From: Sipunculus nudus
Lineage: Eukaryota; Annelida; Sipuncula; Golfingiida; Sipunculidae
Assembly: GCA_026874595.1 (NCBI GenBank)
Contig: CM049307.1
Coordinates: forward strand, 95,516,330 to 95,580,329
Length of the DNA stretch: 64,000 nt
Direction of reading: 5' to 3'
Shown here: positions 24,541 to 37,870 of the stretch, in pieces
How positions within the stretch are numbered: the first letter of the stretch is position 1
Layout of the letters: each line of letters opens with the position of its first letter
The notes under the pieces: model-generated
The model's input: only the letters and a program-made list of their open reading frames with translations
Database searches by the model: none
Told to the model about the DNA's origin: nothing
Made by a program: the position numbers and the translations under genes

Positions 24541-24984
24541 TATTATTTTTTTAGTTTTAATTTCATTTATTCATGTGATTAGTTATTCTGATGGAAAACC
24601 ATGCATATTAAAAATCAACAAAGTTCAGTTTGCATAGTTCAGTGTAGAAGTTATTTTATTTTTTTGTTAATAAATTAAGGTGAGAATAATATTCATATTG
24701 ATCAGTAAACTACAAGGACTCCATAATCGGACTGATTGTATTTCAAACTTCCATATTACTTTGATCAGCTGAACAGGATATTGCATTTAGGCATCGTTGA
24801 ATAAGTCTCCTATGATTTAAAGTAGAATGTGTATTTTAGTCTAAAATAATATACTATTTTTCACATATACACGTTCAAACATAGCAGTGATACAGAAGTA
24901 GTGGTTCGTAGATTTAGGTGCGTCAATAAGCTATGCATTTGGAGGAGGGGGAAATGGAAAGAAGGCATTATATATATATATATA
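24541..24984. other. 3' non-coding part of the BEL/Pao element
   Basis: AT-rich sequence between the end of pol and the 3' LTR, with a short TA run at about 24,968-24,984. No coding is seen. Confidence 0.45.
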
Positions 24985-25216
24985 CACAGCTTTAGTAAAG
25001 CGAGATACTGGGGACAGCAGTAGCCAGTCAAGACGTAAAGTAATGGCTTGTTGTCAGCAGCCCTGGCTAGCAGGGCTTTGAGCTGACCTTTTTGTTTTAG
25101 TAGGTTCAGTGAATATAATAGTTACAGCAAGTCGTGTGTCTTCGTTTCGTTCGTTGTGCGTTCGTGCAAAGTCAGGAGCAATTGATATGAATGGAATTAT
25201 TGTGGCAATCGGACCA
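24985..25216 (+). mobile_element. 3' LTR of the BEL/Pao element
   Basis: Direct repeat of 19,668-19,905. The sequence after it resumes homology with duplication unit B (AATGAAAAAAATG against AATGAAAAAAAGG near 34,760), which marks the right edge of the insertion. No clean target-site duplication is visible. Confidence 0.7.
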
Positions 25217-26387
25217 GTGATACCAATGAAAAAAATGTGAGCCTTGAAACGAATTATTATGATGTCAAGATATGGTATTGAAAAAAAAGTTAATATTATG
25301 ATATTTTTTAACTAGCTCTTTTAAATTTGTCTCCTATTGCCTGTGGGGCCATTATATTACAAGTCAGACAATTGAAAGTGACTGTCGCCAAACATACATT
25401 CCTCCAGTTAAGAGGATTTATATGGTCATGCAACCTAGCAGCATCTACTGGAATTTTTACGTACAGCAGTATCTGCAATCTGAGACTTACTACGAAAAGG
25501 AGAGACTCCTGGGGGAATACCTGTGATCCTAAAGAAGTGAAAAGTAAAGCTGCGAGCAAAATTTATGAGGAAACGCAGCAGACAAAGGTTTATATTCTGA
25601 GGATTACAATATGAACATTAAAAGTGAAATTAGAAAATATAAATCTTGTTTTTAAGAGGGATATGAGAAAGCTTATATCACCAAATAACTGGAGGATGAA
25701 AACAACACAGTACAAAAGGACCATTTAACCAGACTATTTGAACACTTTGGGAGCATCATGGAGCAACCATCTTAAGATTATTGTGGACCCACTACCTGGT
25801 ATTATCAACAATGACAAACATACAGGAACTTGATCAATTTCATCGCTTCTGAATTTTACGCCAATAAGATTGACAAATGCAACGTTGAAACTCATAGCAG
25901 TCGAAGCAAGGGGCCCGTAAGAACTTTCCCCGCTGCAAATTGCTACCCAATGTTAGATACAGAGTAAGTAGCTGGCACATATATGTTCAATTAGCACTAG
26001 TGCATACACTAAATTTTCGATATATTTAAGAACAAAGAATCATAAATTGCTAGATACAAGCAATGGCATTCAAGTTAGCACAGCTATGTGTATCACCAAT
26101 AAAATTCCCCTGTTTACATAAAAGAGATACCTGATATCCAAACATATCATTTTTTATTCAAATTAATGATATTTCATAAAACTGTTGTGTTTGTCTGACA
26201 CTATTGGAAGTTTTAATACACAGAAAAAGAATCTAATCTGGATTCCGAAAGCTAAAGAAGGAAGCCTGAGAGGACAAAATCGAAAAGAAGAGTATTCTTA
26301 GAAGCCTATCTTTTGACATTATGTTAACTTTCCTTAGAAGAAAAGATGTTATAGCTAGGAGCATTTGGAGGGTAAGTTCAAATATAG
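25217..26387. other. End of duplication unit A and junction spacer
   Basis: Non-coding. Sequence to about 26,220 matches 34,760-35,735 of unit B (shared TTGCCTGTGGGGCCA, AACTTTCCCCGCTGCAAA). About 170 bp at 26,220-26,387 separate the two units and have no match I can see. Confidence 0.5.
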
Positions 26388-27686
26388 GGACTAATGAATT
26401 CAATCAGATTTTGGTCGCCTAGTTTTACGTCCATATATAATTACATGTAGTGTGATTTTCTACAAGCATTTATTTAATTAGAAGTTTTGCGGGACATGCC
26501 TGCTTGTTCAATTGCTTATTATGAAGTATCATCACCCATCATCCTATTGAGGACTTTCTTGATACCACAGGCTGAATCCTTTTCCATGTGTATTAATACT
26601 GTTTACTTACTAGCAACAAAAATAGTTTTATTACATAGATCATATTTACCTTCTTAACAGAAAAGCACACTTTACAGTTGCTCAAAGGCCTGAAGGGGTT
26701 TTGTAGGAGCGATGCATATGCATTCCCGTTGGCATTAGTAAAAGATAGGTAGAAATTCCATTTACACTTAAGAGGAATCGTCACATGGGTTTTGCATTTG
26801 CCAGAAGGTTCTGCCGTTTATTTAATCGTAATGTCAAACTTTTTGTCTTTTATACGTTCGGATACGACATATAGTTTTTCTTATGTCACGTTTTTATTAA
26901 TAAAACACTATCTGATATTTATTCTACTAGATACGTTAATAGATATGTTATAAAACTAAAACTGTAGCCCTGGCTCCCTTTATCCTTGTACTCAGTGACA
27001 GAGGCCATGAAGTTATTTTGCTACACTTTATATTTCAATTACCGTTAGAATTACTGGGCAGATAAATTGTTTTATTTAATCAAACTTAACAAACGTTATT
27101 GAATGTGTACATAACATGTCCCTTCAAGTTCATGATGATGATATCATGAATGATATTTTCATGGTTGACGGTTCTCTTAAATTGCTTCTGTCAGCTTTGG
27201 TTATAACGGTCGATCATTTCATTAAATGTCTGTAGATCTACTTGATAAACAGTTAATCATAGAAGTTGGCAGAGCCATAAACATAAAGCCAGCTTCTCCG
27301 ATCTTCACCAAACAAAACGGATATTTTGGGGGGCCCTCGGAAGCATGGTGAAGTCAGGCAGCCAGGCAGAAACAAAATACCATGTGTCTCGTATTTGTAC
27401 TTCTTGTGGAATTATCCTGTGCCCGTTAAACCCTTATAAATAAGTTGATATAGAGTCCGAAAGTTCTGGCAATGCAAATGACACAGGACACTCTATATGG
27501 AATGCCATCCCTGTTAATACACCGGTATTTAGGTGGACTATAGCAATATTCCGCATTAAAATGATTTTCCTCAATGTAAGTATTCTTTTTCATTCTTGAA
27601 GTAATAGTATTGCAGGTACTATTAGCTCGCCTTTTTTTAAATTAAGATTAATTGCTACAAATTAAACTTGTAAGACTTTAAATTAA

Positions 27687-27689
<3 letters not shown>

Positions 27690-27731
<42 letters not shown>

Positions 27732-27735
27732 ATAT
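27690..27735. repeat. (AT)n microsatellite
   Basis: Interrupted AT run at the position corresponding to the one at 11,261 in unit A, so a TA tract here predates the duplication. Confidence 0.9.
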
Positions 27736-29090
27736 GTTATTTGTTACCCATATTCCACCATTTTTCAAACCATCTTGCCTCTTTGTTTTTATCATTCTTG
27801 ATACTACTAACAGTCAGGCAACAAGATTAAGGAAACATTAAAAAATATAAAGAACTGTAAATTTTTGTCTGCAAAATAAATATTTGCATTAAGCGAGGGG
27901 TCGTTTACCTCATCACATAGCATCAATTGGGATACACAGAAAACTTGGTATATAAATAAGCACAGGAGCCTCATATCTCGGTTGGGGTCTGAATGTAATA
28001 TGTACAGGCACATCAATGTAGTTTGCATGCATCCAAAGTAAGGCCAAGTAGCCTTCAATCATGATTAGTCAATAGGCAATAAATACACTGCTGACCTTCT
28101 TTTTGTAAATATTTAAACCGTTATTGACAGTTAACAGAAAACATGTAACATTTGCTATTATTGTTCAAAATACTATTTTTTTAACAATGTACATTTTTAT
28201 GTGTATATTTAAACCTGAATTGAAATTAAACAGTGAAATAGTAAAAGTTCCTGTTATTGTTAATTGTTAACAATTTGAATAAAATATGCTTAAATGTTTA
28301 ATTAGGAAGATAATTCACCTGGAGAATAATAAAAAGTAGGAACCAACAGGTTGCCCATAACTGCCACCAAATAGAGAGGCTTTCATTGCATTTAGGTTAA
28401 TGGCTGGCTGTTGCCTACAACTGTCGTATTGCAGTTTATGGCAACATGTGGTGGCCAATTACGATATGTCTTGCTAAAATCTCATTGTTTAAGATTTATA
28501 GGAAATAAGTCAGTTTAGTTTTTTTATATTATATAAGTTATAAATATTATAACAGATATAACAATTTTTCTTGCTAAATATTATGACACAAGAAAATGTT
28601 TATGAAGATATTTTATATAAAACATAACATATGGCATTATTATTCACTAATGTTTCTAGTAAACTACCCAAAGAAAAATTTAAAATCAAAGAAACGTTTA
28701 TGAAGATCTTTTTTCTATCAAACACAACGTATGGCTATATTACTCATTAATGTACCTAGTAAAGTACCAAAAGGAACATTGAAAATCAAAATTTCTTCAG
28801 ACCTTGCATGCTATTACGAAGATATTTGGTATATAAGACCAACTTGAAAAACATTTGCTAAACCATCTCAAGTGACATATAGTTTGTAGGTGAAAGGCAT
28901 ATTGGTTCTATCAAAGGCACGGATGGCACACTAATGTAGTCTGCGAAAATATATACCTTTGGTTGAAAAGATAAACGTATCCTTTATACAAACAGGTCGT
29001 GAGATCTAAATCATACCGTCTCCTGAGTAAATTCTTTAGGCGTGCGCGCTAATTTTGCTTAACAGAAATATTCCATCCATCTAGCTCTCC

Positions 29091-29096
<6 letters not shown>

Positions 29097-29150
<54 letters not shown>
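29097..29150. repeat. (AT)n microsatellite
   Basis: About 27 AT units. The corresponding place in unit A (near 12,840) has only T-rich sequence, so this tract grew or arose after duplication. Confidence 0.9.
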
Positions 29151-29153
<3 letters not shown>

Positions 29154-30906
29154 TTTTTACCGCAGAAGGAGGGAGAGGTTGATTTGTTCTAGATGAATGG
29201 AGAATACTTATCCTGGGTCATGAAGCTGGGCAATGATGCTGATAATCCCATTTGAATGATACATGAATTAAGGGCACGTTTCTCGGGTAATTCAAAACTA
29301 AAACGCAACATGTGATGTTTGTACTTGCTATGTCCGTAAGTTATGTGGCTTCCTAAGGGCCTGAATGACAACTAGTGTGGGTCATTCTCAACAAGACATC
29401 TAGCGGTCTCAAATTTACTTAATTCATATTTCAGTGAATAGGCTCAATTCATTCTCATTTTGAGTTCATGCCTGCAATTAAAAGTTGAATTTTTTTATGT
29501 TTCAGAGCTTATTGAAAAAAATAATATTAAACTAACATGATGCCATTCCAAAAAGATGGCGTCATCTTCCACTCTGGTTGTAATAAATGTACCGCCACCT
29601 GTGTTATCATGTAACACGCATCTTATTAATTTTGCGAAATTTTTACTTAAATTAGAGTAAAAATGAATTTGTGACTAGCATAATTAAAACTTCCAGGGTT
29701 ATATTCAATCTTTATTATTTTGTCCTCTTCATATAAGGAAGTTAAAGCTACGTTATTGTATGCTATGTTTTATCACGAAATGTATCGCTTTTGCTTGCTG
29801 AAATCAGACTAGAAACAATTATTATAAAGGATCACTGGGAATATAAAAACGACTGTTGCAGTTTTGAGATATTTCCTAGCAGAAAGAAATCGTTTAATAG
29901 CCAATAATCAATATTAATTCAATTCCTTATTACATTAATACTTTAACAATCAGTTAAATAGGGATATTTTATTTTAAAAAGTTCGAATTTGGCGTGGGGC
30001 GTTGATAGTTTAATTTTGCTTATGGATCATGTGGACATTAAGTCGCATTTTGACGCATTTGATCCCAAAGTGTCGAACTAATAATGGAATTGAATAACTT
30101 AAACTAAACCTTGTTGTTAAGATGGACACAACTGCCAATGACACTGACAATTTTGGTCAAAACTTAGCAGGTTTACCATTTAAACGTTCTTGTGGATCAC
30201 AAATAATGTTTAATTATTATCCTTGAGACTGAGCTCTTATCATGTAACATGTTGTTATCCTTACTTGTCATGGCCACTTGAAAGTAGTTTGATTTAAACT
30301 CCAGTGAGAATTAAAATACCCAGATTGGCCCTATGTGAAATTTACAATTACTTTTTTTTGGTAAAATGTAATATTTACAGAACAATGTTAACATTCGTTT
30401 TACAAATAGCGTAAGTTTGAAAATATCCAATACATGCCAGCTGAACCATTGTATTGATTCGTTCCCACGGACATGATAGCAGATGTAAAGTCAGTTAACA
30501 AAGTAACCAACTGTGAACTGAGCATGTTCCTTCACGTTGATTGACGTGGCATTTATTTATCATAGAAACAATAATCTGGTTTCCTACAGTGCTACTTATA
30601 GCCCTTCACGCTTGCATATATTGCAGATACATAATACAAATAGCTTGCGTTCATGTTACATATACTGTGTCACGTTTATTACGCTTTCGTTAATAGAACA
30701 AAGTATAATATTTCCGGTTAAATAAATCAGCGATATTTAATGTAACTTGATTTGTACAACACCATATACCTTGTAGATTAGAATTTTACTGAAAGGATAT
30801 TCGTATATTACCACAACACCGCTTTGCAAGATACAGGTTATATAACATAATGCTTATTTGAACTTAACACACTATACCAGATGAACCATATAATAAAACA
30901 AGCACA

Positions 30907-33276
30907 TCAGAAAAACTTTAACGTCATAGCGGGATCTCCATTATCTGGGCTAAAGATATTGTTCTTGCATTTCGTAGAGCGCAGTCGGATTGCTAGAACC
31001 GTTATCATAATCAGGAAAGCAAGGAAATTATACCCCCCAGCAAGGTAGAACACCATGTCATAAGAATCCAGATTGTCTCGTACCAGTCCTACAAGAGAAC
31101 AAAACATTTATCCATTTGAAGAATTTAGTAAAAAATCATCATTCAAGTACCAAACATCTAAACTATGCTTTCTTGGAACCCTGTTACAGCAACAATTAAG
31201 ATCAATTTAAACCAGATTTTGGATAGAATTTTCATTTTCCAAAGTAAGCATTTCAAACATGGAAAGAGGGGAAAATAAGGAGACGTCATGCAAGAGCAAA
31301 TTCATTAAAAAAAAGAATACAATTCTTCAATAAATACCTGCCAGCAGCGGTGAAATAAAGAAAGCCATTCCCTTTACCAAGAGAACACAACTAACAATCC
31401 GGGTTGTGGACTCTGTCTCAGATAGATCAAAAGCCACTACATATGCCAGCACATGGAGGGCTCCTGGAAGAATGAATATGCCAATAACCAACTTCAAAGG
31501 ACGCAATCAGCAACGCAAAAGATACACAGAAAAGTCGAAATCCTTACAATGATGTATTTATATTATATTTTATAATATGCTTATTTCTGCAATTTGGTTT
31601 AAAGTTATAAAAAAACTCGTATGAAAATAGTCAAGAAGTAATAAATGCCTGATCAATGTTTGAAATAAAATAAAGCTGAAAATGAGCCAATTTTGACAAT
31701 AATAGTCCTGAGTGTTGAGTGTTATTTTTACAATAAATTACCTGTTGCAACGCCACAAACACAAAGGATGAAATACATCGACCAAAGTGGTCTACAGACG
31801 GGTAACAAGCTGACTCCAACACCTGTCACAGTCACCACAATCAGGTGCAGTTTTAAACGTCGCCTTCTACGGAAAGGGGCATTTCCAATCGATCCGACGA
31901 CAATTCTGCCCACAAGAGTTCCAATTCCAAGACAAGAAGTAAACCACTTCGTTTCGTCTTCGGAGAAACCCATCCCTGTACCTTTGTCTGGGGTATATAC
32001 GTATAGCACTATCTCCGTTAGATGTGTCAAAAAGAGAGCAAAAAGGAAAAGGGAGAAGGAAAAATCCGTTAGAATACGACACCTAATTGTTGCTTTCAAT
32101 GTTGCAAGGATTTTATGTATAGTGCCGTTTGAGTTCAGTTCTTTACGTCTCGATGTTCCGTTCTCTTGCTGCACATTTCTTAAACAACCAACAAATGACC
32201 AAATCCATACTTCTTGTAGAATGATTCCACCTAAAATTAATATACATCCGCGCCATGTGTACCTGTCAAGTAGGTATCGAATAACTGGTCCCATGGCAAA
32301 TAAGCCAACGCTGCCTCCCGTAAGAGAGATCCCAGTCGCTATTGGTCGGTTCCGATCGAAATAAAATGGAATAACGGCCGACGGTAATACACCCAAAAAG
32401 GAAGATCCTATACCTGCAGATACATATATATCCACAGAGAATTAATTATATTCTTATACAGTGGAATCACTGGTAAGCGAGTCGTTCAAAATATGACTAC
32501 TGTCAAAAGTGTAAATTGTCTACATTCACAAACTTCATAACATAATTTATCTAATATAATGCTTTAATTAATGCTTCTATAAAACTATAATTTGGCAAAC
32601 CAATTTACCTGCTGTAAAACCATAACCAACTGTAAACGTAGAGAGTTTAGAGGCAAATGAGGCAATAGTAAAACCACATATGAACAGGATCCCACCAATA
32701 AATCCACTCAGGCGAATTCCAAAGTGATCAATGAAGCTTCCAGTTAACAGGGCTAAATCACAAAATTCATAATTAATGAATACATTCCAAACATAGTTAC
32801 GGACATGTTAGGTAAACTGACAATTATAACACAGTTAAATTTTAATACAGAAGGTTCATTATTGCCAAAATATGATTTAATATATGATTTTAATTTCACA
32901 AATATTCTTCCGTCACATAACCTTTGTCAGAGAAGCAACATATTTATATAATACTTTAACCTAAAATGCAGCACTTGCCTGCAAAAACTGCGACTCCTAG
33001 ATGCAGAGATGAGGGCAGAGTCAAGCTTGAAAAATCAACCATAAAATACGACTTGAGATCCTGCAAGATGATCCCATAAGAAAACACAACACCGTCGACG
33101 ATGAAATTACCCGTAAAGCTGGCTAAAAGAACAAGATAACTACTCCAGGTCTCTATTATTTCTGGTTTCCTTTCCTTAAATGTGTGTTCAACGTTTTCAC
33201 TGTCCGTTATGCGCATCTCGTCAACGTCTTCAGCTCCTGCTAGTGTTTCCCTCGTCCCGCCATCATTATCTCCCAT
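30907..33276 (-). CDS. SLC16/monocarboxylate-transporter-like protein, gene B (5 coding exons)
   Basis: Paralogue of gene A in the second duplication unit. Coding exons, minus strand: 32,979-33,276; 32,609-32,752; 31,742-32,413; 31,338-31,463; 30,907-31,088, giving 473 aa. Exons 2, 3 and 4 have exactly the lengths of gene A (144, 672 and 126 nt). It keeps YFDRNRPIATG, PDKGTGMGFSEDE and SYDMVFYLAGGY, and the GC-type donor of intron 1. The upstream in-frame TTG at 33,303 is not used as the start; the ATG at 33,276 aligns with the second ATG of gene A. Part of exon 3 (about 31,939-32,045) is base-for-base identical to gene A, while introns and flanks differ visibly. The C-terminus is three residues longer because the last codons have diverged. 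The substrate is unknown; no disabling change is seen. Confidence 0.85.
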
Positions 33277-35738
33277 AATACTTTCTTTGTCATAACCACG
33301 CAAACACTATTATCGAAAATATGAGAACAAAAGGAAAGGAAGTATAATTATATACAAAAGATTTCCCCTTATAAATCTCATTTATCAGAAAAAAAGAATG
33401 TATATCTTTAACTTTTACTTGCTTTTTGTTCAAACTTTATTAATCCATATATGGTTTGCATATTCAAGAAGCTACGTATGTCCACAGTCAGTATGAGCTA
33501 CGCGGGGGGTTACCTCCGACAATAGTGTTTAAGAAAAAACAAGAAAATTCTTCATTTCTAGCCCAATTTTCTCATAATGTTTAAAGGCTTACCTTATCAG
33601 TTTAGATTCAAAACCTCAGCAAATATTCACAGCCAGATTACTTTTCGTGCACCAACTGTTGTACTTCTGTTTTTATCCTGATAATACTGACAAACAAAAA
33701 TGTTAAAATCAACCCGTTATGTAATTATGATTGAACATTTGGAACTATTGAGTAGATGTTTGTACTTACCACAGGGTTTAAAAGTGTCTAGCTGAAACAA
33801 CTCGCAAATACTGTGATAGAATCAGCCGAGTACATACATTACGGCAGTAGGGATGAACAAGTGATTTAGATATATATTGTCCTCAAACGGTAATTTATTT
33901 TTCAGATGCTTCATTACAAGATAATCCAGAAGAAATAAACAACAATCACTGAAGTCATAGTTATTTGGTTTCTGTGTATGAATTGACAAGTGGTGTAAAA
34001 TAACACGCATGCAGTAGTCTATTTTACGGCTTAATGACCTTCATCTTACCTTGGTATGATTTTTTTCATGATGAATATTTCTTTATAGTCGAGATTATAG
34101 CTGTCTGTGTAGGTCACAATGTTCAATGCATCTGTCTGCCATCAGGTCCAGTACTTGCTGTTAGGTCCAGTTGACTTTAGAGCCATGAAACGAAGGAAGA
34201 GCTATTCAGACGAGGCTATACAGACGAGGCTATACGAGTTCTAGGAGATTCAGGCCAGGAATAAAATGCACAATCATGCATTCGTGCAAACAACCTGTGA
34301 CAGTAGTAGTTGATTTGCTGAATTCTAAAAGGATAAGGTTTATTGATTACTAAAGCCAGTGATCCTTCACAGGATGTTAGCATGACGGATCATCTTTTCC
34401 TCAAGTTTAAATACCAGAGTTAAGTTCAGGTTTACTAACTACATAATATAATTATGTATAATTATAAAATAAAAATACATCTTAAAAACTTGCAGTACTA
34501 GATGGGAAACTGTGTTTTAATGGCCTAATGCAAATAAGGTGGGTTCATTGCCCAAACTGGGTTTCTTACTGTATTTAGTAACGTTGCTCAGCCCCGTCTT
34601 TAACAAATTATAAACATCTGCTGTTCTTTTGACAGATCTACATTGCCAGAGGTAACTGAATTTAAACAAGGCCTATCTGAAATAAAAATATGCACTTAAT
34701 GTGGTATAGTTTTCGAAGGTTACCAGAAAAAGGCAGTATTAATAGTTATAATGAAAAAAAGGTGATATATGCAAACATTATTATGATGTCAATTTAGATA
34801 AAAAGTTAATTATATTTTTATCTCCTGTTGCCTGTGGGGCCAAGTTATGACAAGTCAGACAATTGCCTTTGACCGTCGCCTATTATACATATCTGTCAGT
34901 AAAGAGGATTTATAAAGTCTTGCACGCCCCACTAATTACGTATACAGCATCTACTGGAATTTGTTACGTACAGCAGTATCTGCCATCTGAGAATTACTTC
35001 GAAAAATAGAAACTCCTGATGAATACCTGCGATCCCAAAACAGTGTAAAGAAGTGAGAATTAAAGCACACGAGCACATGTTATGAGCACAGCAAGGAAAC
35101 GCTGCAGACAAAGGTTTATATCATGAGGATTACAATATGAACATTAAAAGTGAAATTAGAAAATACAAATCTAATTTTTAAGGGGGACATGAAAATGTTT
35201 CTATCACCAAACCATTGGAGGACGAAGACAACACAGTACAAAGGGGCCATTTAACCAGACTATTTGAGACATTTGGGAGCACCACGGGGCAACCACCTTA
35301 AGACTATTGTAGACCCCCTACCTGGTGATTTCAATAATGACCAACATACAGGCACTTGATTAAATTCATCGCTTCTGAATTTTACGTCAATAAGATGGAC
35401 CAATGCCTTGTTGAATTTCATAGCAGTCGAAGCAAGGGACCCGAAAGAACTTTCCCCGCTGCAAACTTCTGCCTCATGAGAGATACACAGTAGATAGCTT
35501 GCACATATATATTCAACTACTGCAAGTGCATTTACTAAGTTTTCGACATATTTTAAGGACACGACATCATATAGTTAAACTTAATAGATATCAGCAAATG
35601 GACACTACTGTTAGAACAGCTATGGGTATCACCTTTAAAATCCCCCTATTTAACCAAACATATAATTTTCACTTAAATAAGTGATATTTCCATAAAATTG
35701 ATGTGTTTCTTATACATCATAGGATGTTTTATATTTAT

Positions 35739-36965
35739 ACTTTAGCTTGTTGTTTGATTTTGTAATTTGTTTTGCTTTCATGGAATATATTGCAGATCAT
35801 ACTCGTCGTCCTTTTTTTCCAATTCAAAGAGTAAAATCGTAATTCACTTTTTATCTTGAAAACTTACGTTATACCCAATCCCCTACCTACAGATTGGATG
35901 CAGTTGTGTCGCCCTTCGTCTCGGAAACCTCATACATAAAATGCATGACACATACTGTGGAAATCTTTTTTATGATCATACTTGCATACATTATCATACT
36001 TCCGAAAGCAAACAAACTTGGACTAAGTGTGTTTTATCCGGCCATACACTCAAAGGCACACAACCTTGCATTAAAGTCTGGTTGGATTTACGCTTCATTT
36101 ACATATTTACAAGTGAGCGTGTCAATGTATTCAGTCCCGCGATAACGGTAATGAAATATCTGAAAAATCAATATGCACTGCAAATAAATCTTCGTCGGGG
36201 TGTTTTATACGCCCGTCTAAGACGGATCGTTTTATGGCATAAGCAAAGTCCGTCCGGCCGTTGATTTTAAGTGAAGCCGCAAAAACTTACCAGAAATGGA
36301 ATGAATTTTTCTATTTACCACTGGATTATCTCGCTCGAGTTCGAATCTCGGAAAATACCATACATATTAAATGAGGTCAAAGGTTTCTCTGTGGTATCCA
36401 TGTGATAACTTTCCAAAAATATAATAACTTTTGATGATACTTGATGGATAGATATGTTGACCGATATATTCGATTCTCGGCAAAATTCACGCATGTTTGA
36501 TAAGGTCAAAGGTAATCAGACTTTGGTGGAGCGGTGTGGATTTCCATAACTATATGAATTTTTATGAAATATTTACCAATAGTTTTTCACCTGAATTCAA
36601 TTCACGGCACAATGTATGCATATTTAATTAGGCTGCATGCCACAAGACACACAACGGGCGTGTTATACACTTCCGCGGTGGTCTTGTTATATAGGCAATC
36701 AGGCTTGTGCGCGTGCATATATTTCTACAAATATGTTTATGTAGTATGTATTAAGCCAACAATGTGTCACTCTGCCCTAGGTGTTAGAGTGCAGCATGGA
36801 CGTGTCGATGGTGGTTTATAAATCAAAATTATGATCATTTGTTCCAATCTGGACAGGTTTTGCAAACTGGGTAAGAGTGGTTGATTGCGGGCAACAGCGT
36901 GGTCTGTCTATCGGCGAATGCCTAGGTGGACTTTGCGATCACTTTCGAATTGATGATTTCGAATA
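35739..36965. repeat. 1.2-kb repeat, copy 1
   Basis: Matches 37,871-39,090 in the same orientation over its whole length (shared ACTTTAGCTTGTTG start, CCGCGATAACGGTAATGAAA, GGGCAACAG near the end). Inside, at about 36,310-36,640, three short units of about 125 bp each carry a T-T-C-G-A-like or related core with a CTCGGCAAA- or CACGGCA-like tail, then a phrase like ATTAAATGAGGTCAAAGG. Open frames such as 35,894-36,145 have no recognisable domain, and their counterparts differ in the second copy, so I do not call genes. Confidence 0.7.
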
Positions 36966-37870
36966 GATAAAACCACAGCTGAGAAACGAATATGATTGCC
37001 GTCATTTGACGGTTTAAAAAAAGACATAAAAAAGGAAAAATACACCCACATTGTTTTTTGAATAACTTAAAATAATTTAAATATTGGAAACGCCCATTCA
37101 AAATTTCATAACAATCATCCAGTCTGAAGCATCATATACACAATGATTATTTCGTTTGACCATCTTCACCGCTAGTCTCTGCTGTCGGCGAAGAATCGGA
37201 TATGCATGATAATAACAAATTGTTTTAGTGGTTTATTCATTTAATCTTTTTGTTCCTTGACTTTGTTGGGTGAACGGTTTTCAACGTATTTTTTTCACCG
37301 TGTTTATAGCCAGATGACCGTAGGGTGAAGGACACGTGGCTGTAATTATTTCTCCTATATAACATCCACAAAGGCCCTAAAGTGTGGGTCTCCCTTGAAA
37401 TATAACATAAGAAATAAATTCTGGTACATTCATTTTAGCTTTTGTTACCTAGGAGTTTGTTATTACTACGGTCAAACAAGGCCAAGAAAACCAGAGCTAG
37501 TGTATCTCATTTTCTCACTCTCCTGTCCAAATGCAGTAAAGCCAAACTAACCACTCAAAGCAGTCCCACACAAGTATTTGGACATCTCTTTGATTGGACA
37601 CATACTAAATATATGTTTAGCAGTAACTCTCCAAATTACCAATGTGGGCTTCCCATCTATATATATATTTAGATCCGTTAAAATTAAAGTTATAGATTAG
37701 TTTCTTCTCCGAAACATATAGATAGGTTGACCTACACTTATTTCATCTTTTAGATTAAAACAAATTATACAGAAAACCTTGATAGAAAATCCAAATATAA
37801 GAATTAATGTCGCACACATGATTTATATATATATAATATAAATATTTATATAATATATATATACATTCTT
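36966..37870. other. Spacer between the 1.2-kb repeats
   Basis: AT-rich, with short TATA-rich runs near 37,660 and 37,820-37,860. The frame at 37,442-37,672 has no recognisable motif. Nothing else is seen. Confidence 0.45.

Larger units (their letters stand above)
9530..26220. repeat. Segmental duplication, unit A (contains gene A)
   Basis: Read side by side, sequence from about 9,530 onward matches sequence from about 26,388 onward in the same order and orientation. The match covers the start (GAATTCAATCAGATTTTGG), the microsatellite at 11,261, the flanks and all exons of the transporter, and the block ending near 26,220. Unit A is longer because it also holds the BEL/Pao element (19,668-25,216), the 140-bp tandem repeats (18,424-18,965) and a segment near 10,260-10,720 that unit B lacks. 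Apart from the transporter I see no gene in the unit. Confidence 0.8.
26388..35735. repeat. Segmental duplication, unit B (contains gene B)
   Basis: Direct copy of unit A without the BEL/Pao element or the 140-bp tandem repeats. It starts at the shared GAATTCAATCAGATTTTGG and runs through gene B to about 35,735, where a different repeat begins at once. Non-coding stretches 26,388-30,900 and 33,280-35,735 show only diverged matches to unit A; no further gene is visible. Confidence 0.8.

Noticed and set aside
31693-32364. Plus-strand frame of 223 codons
   Set aside because: Antisense shadow of exon 3 of gene B; the same kind of shadow exists over gene A at 15,521-16,192.
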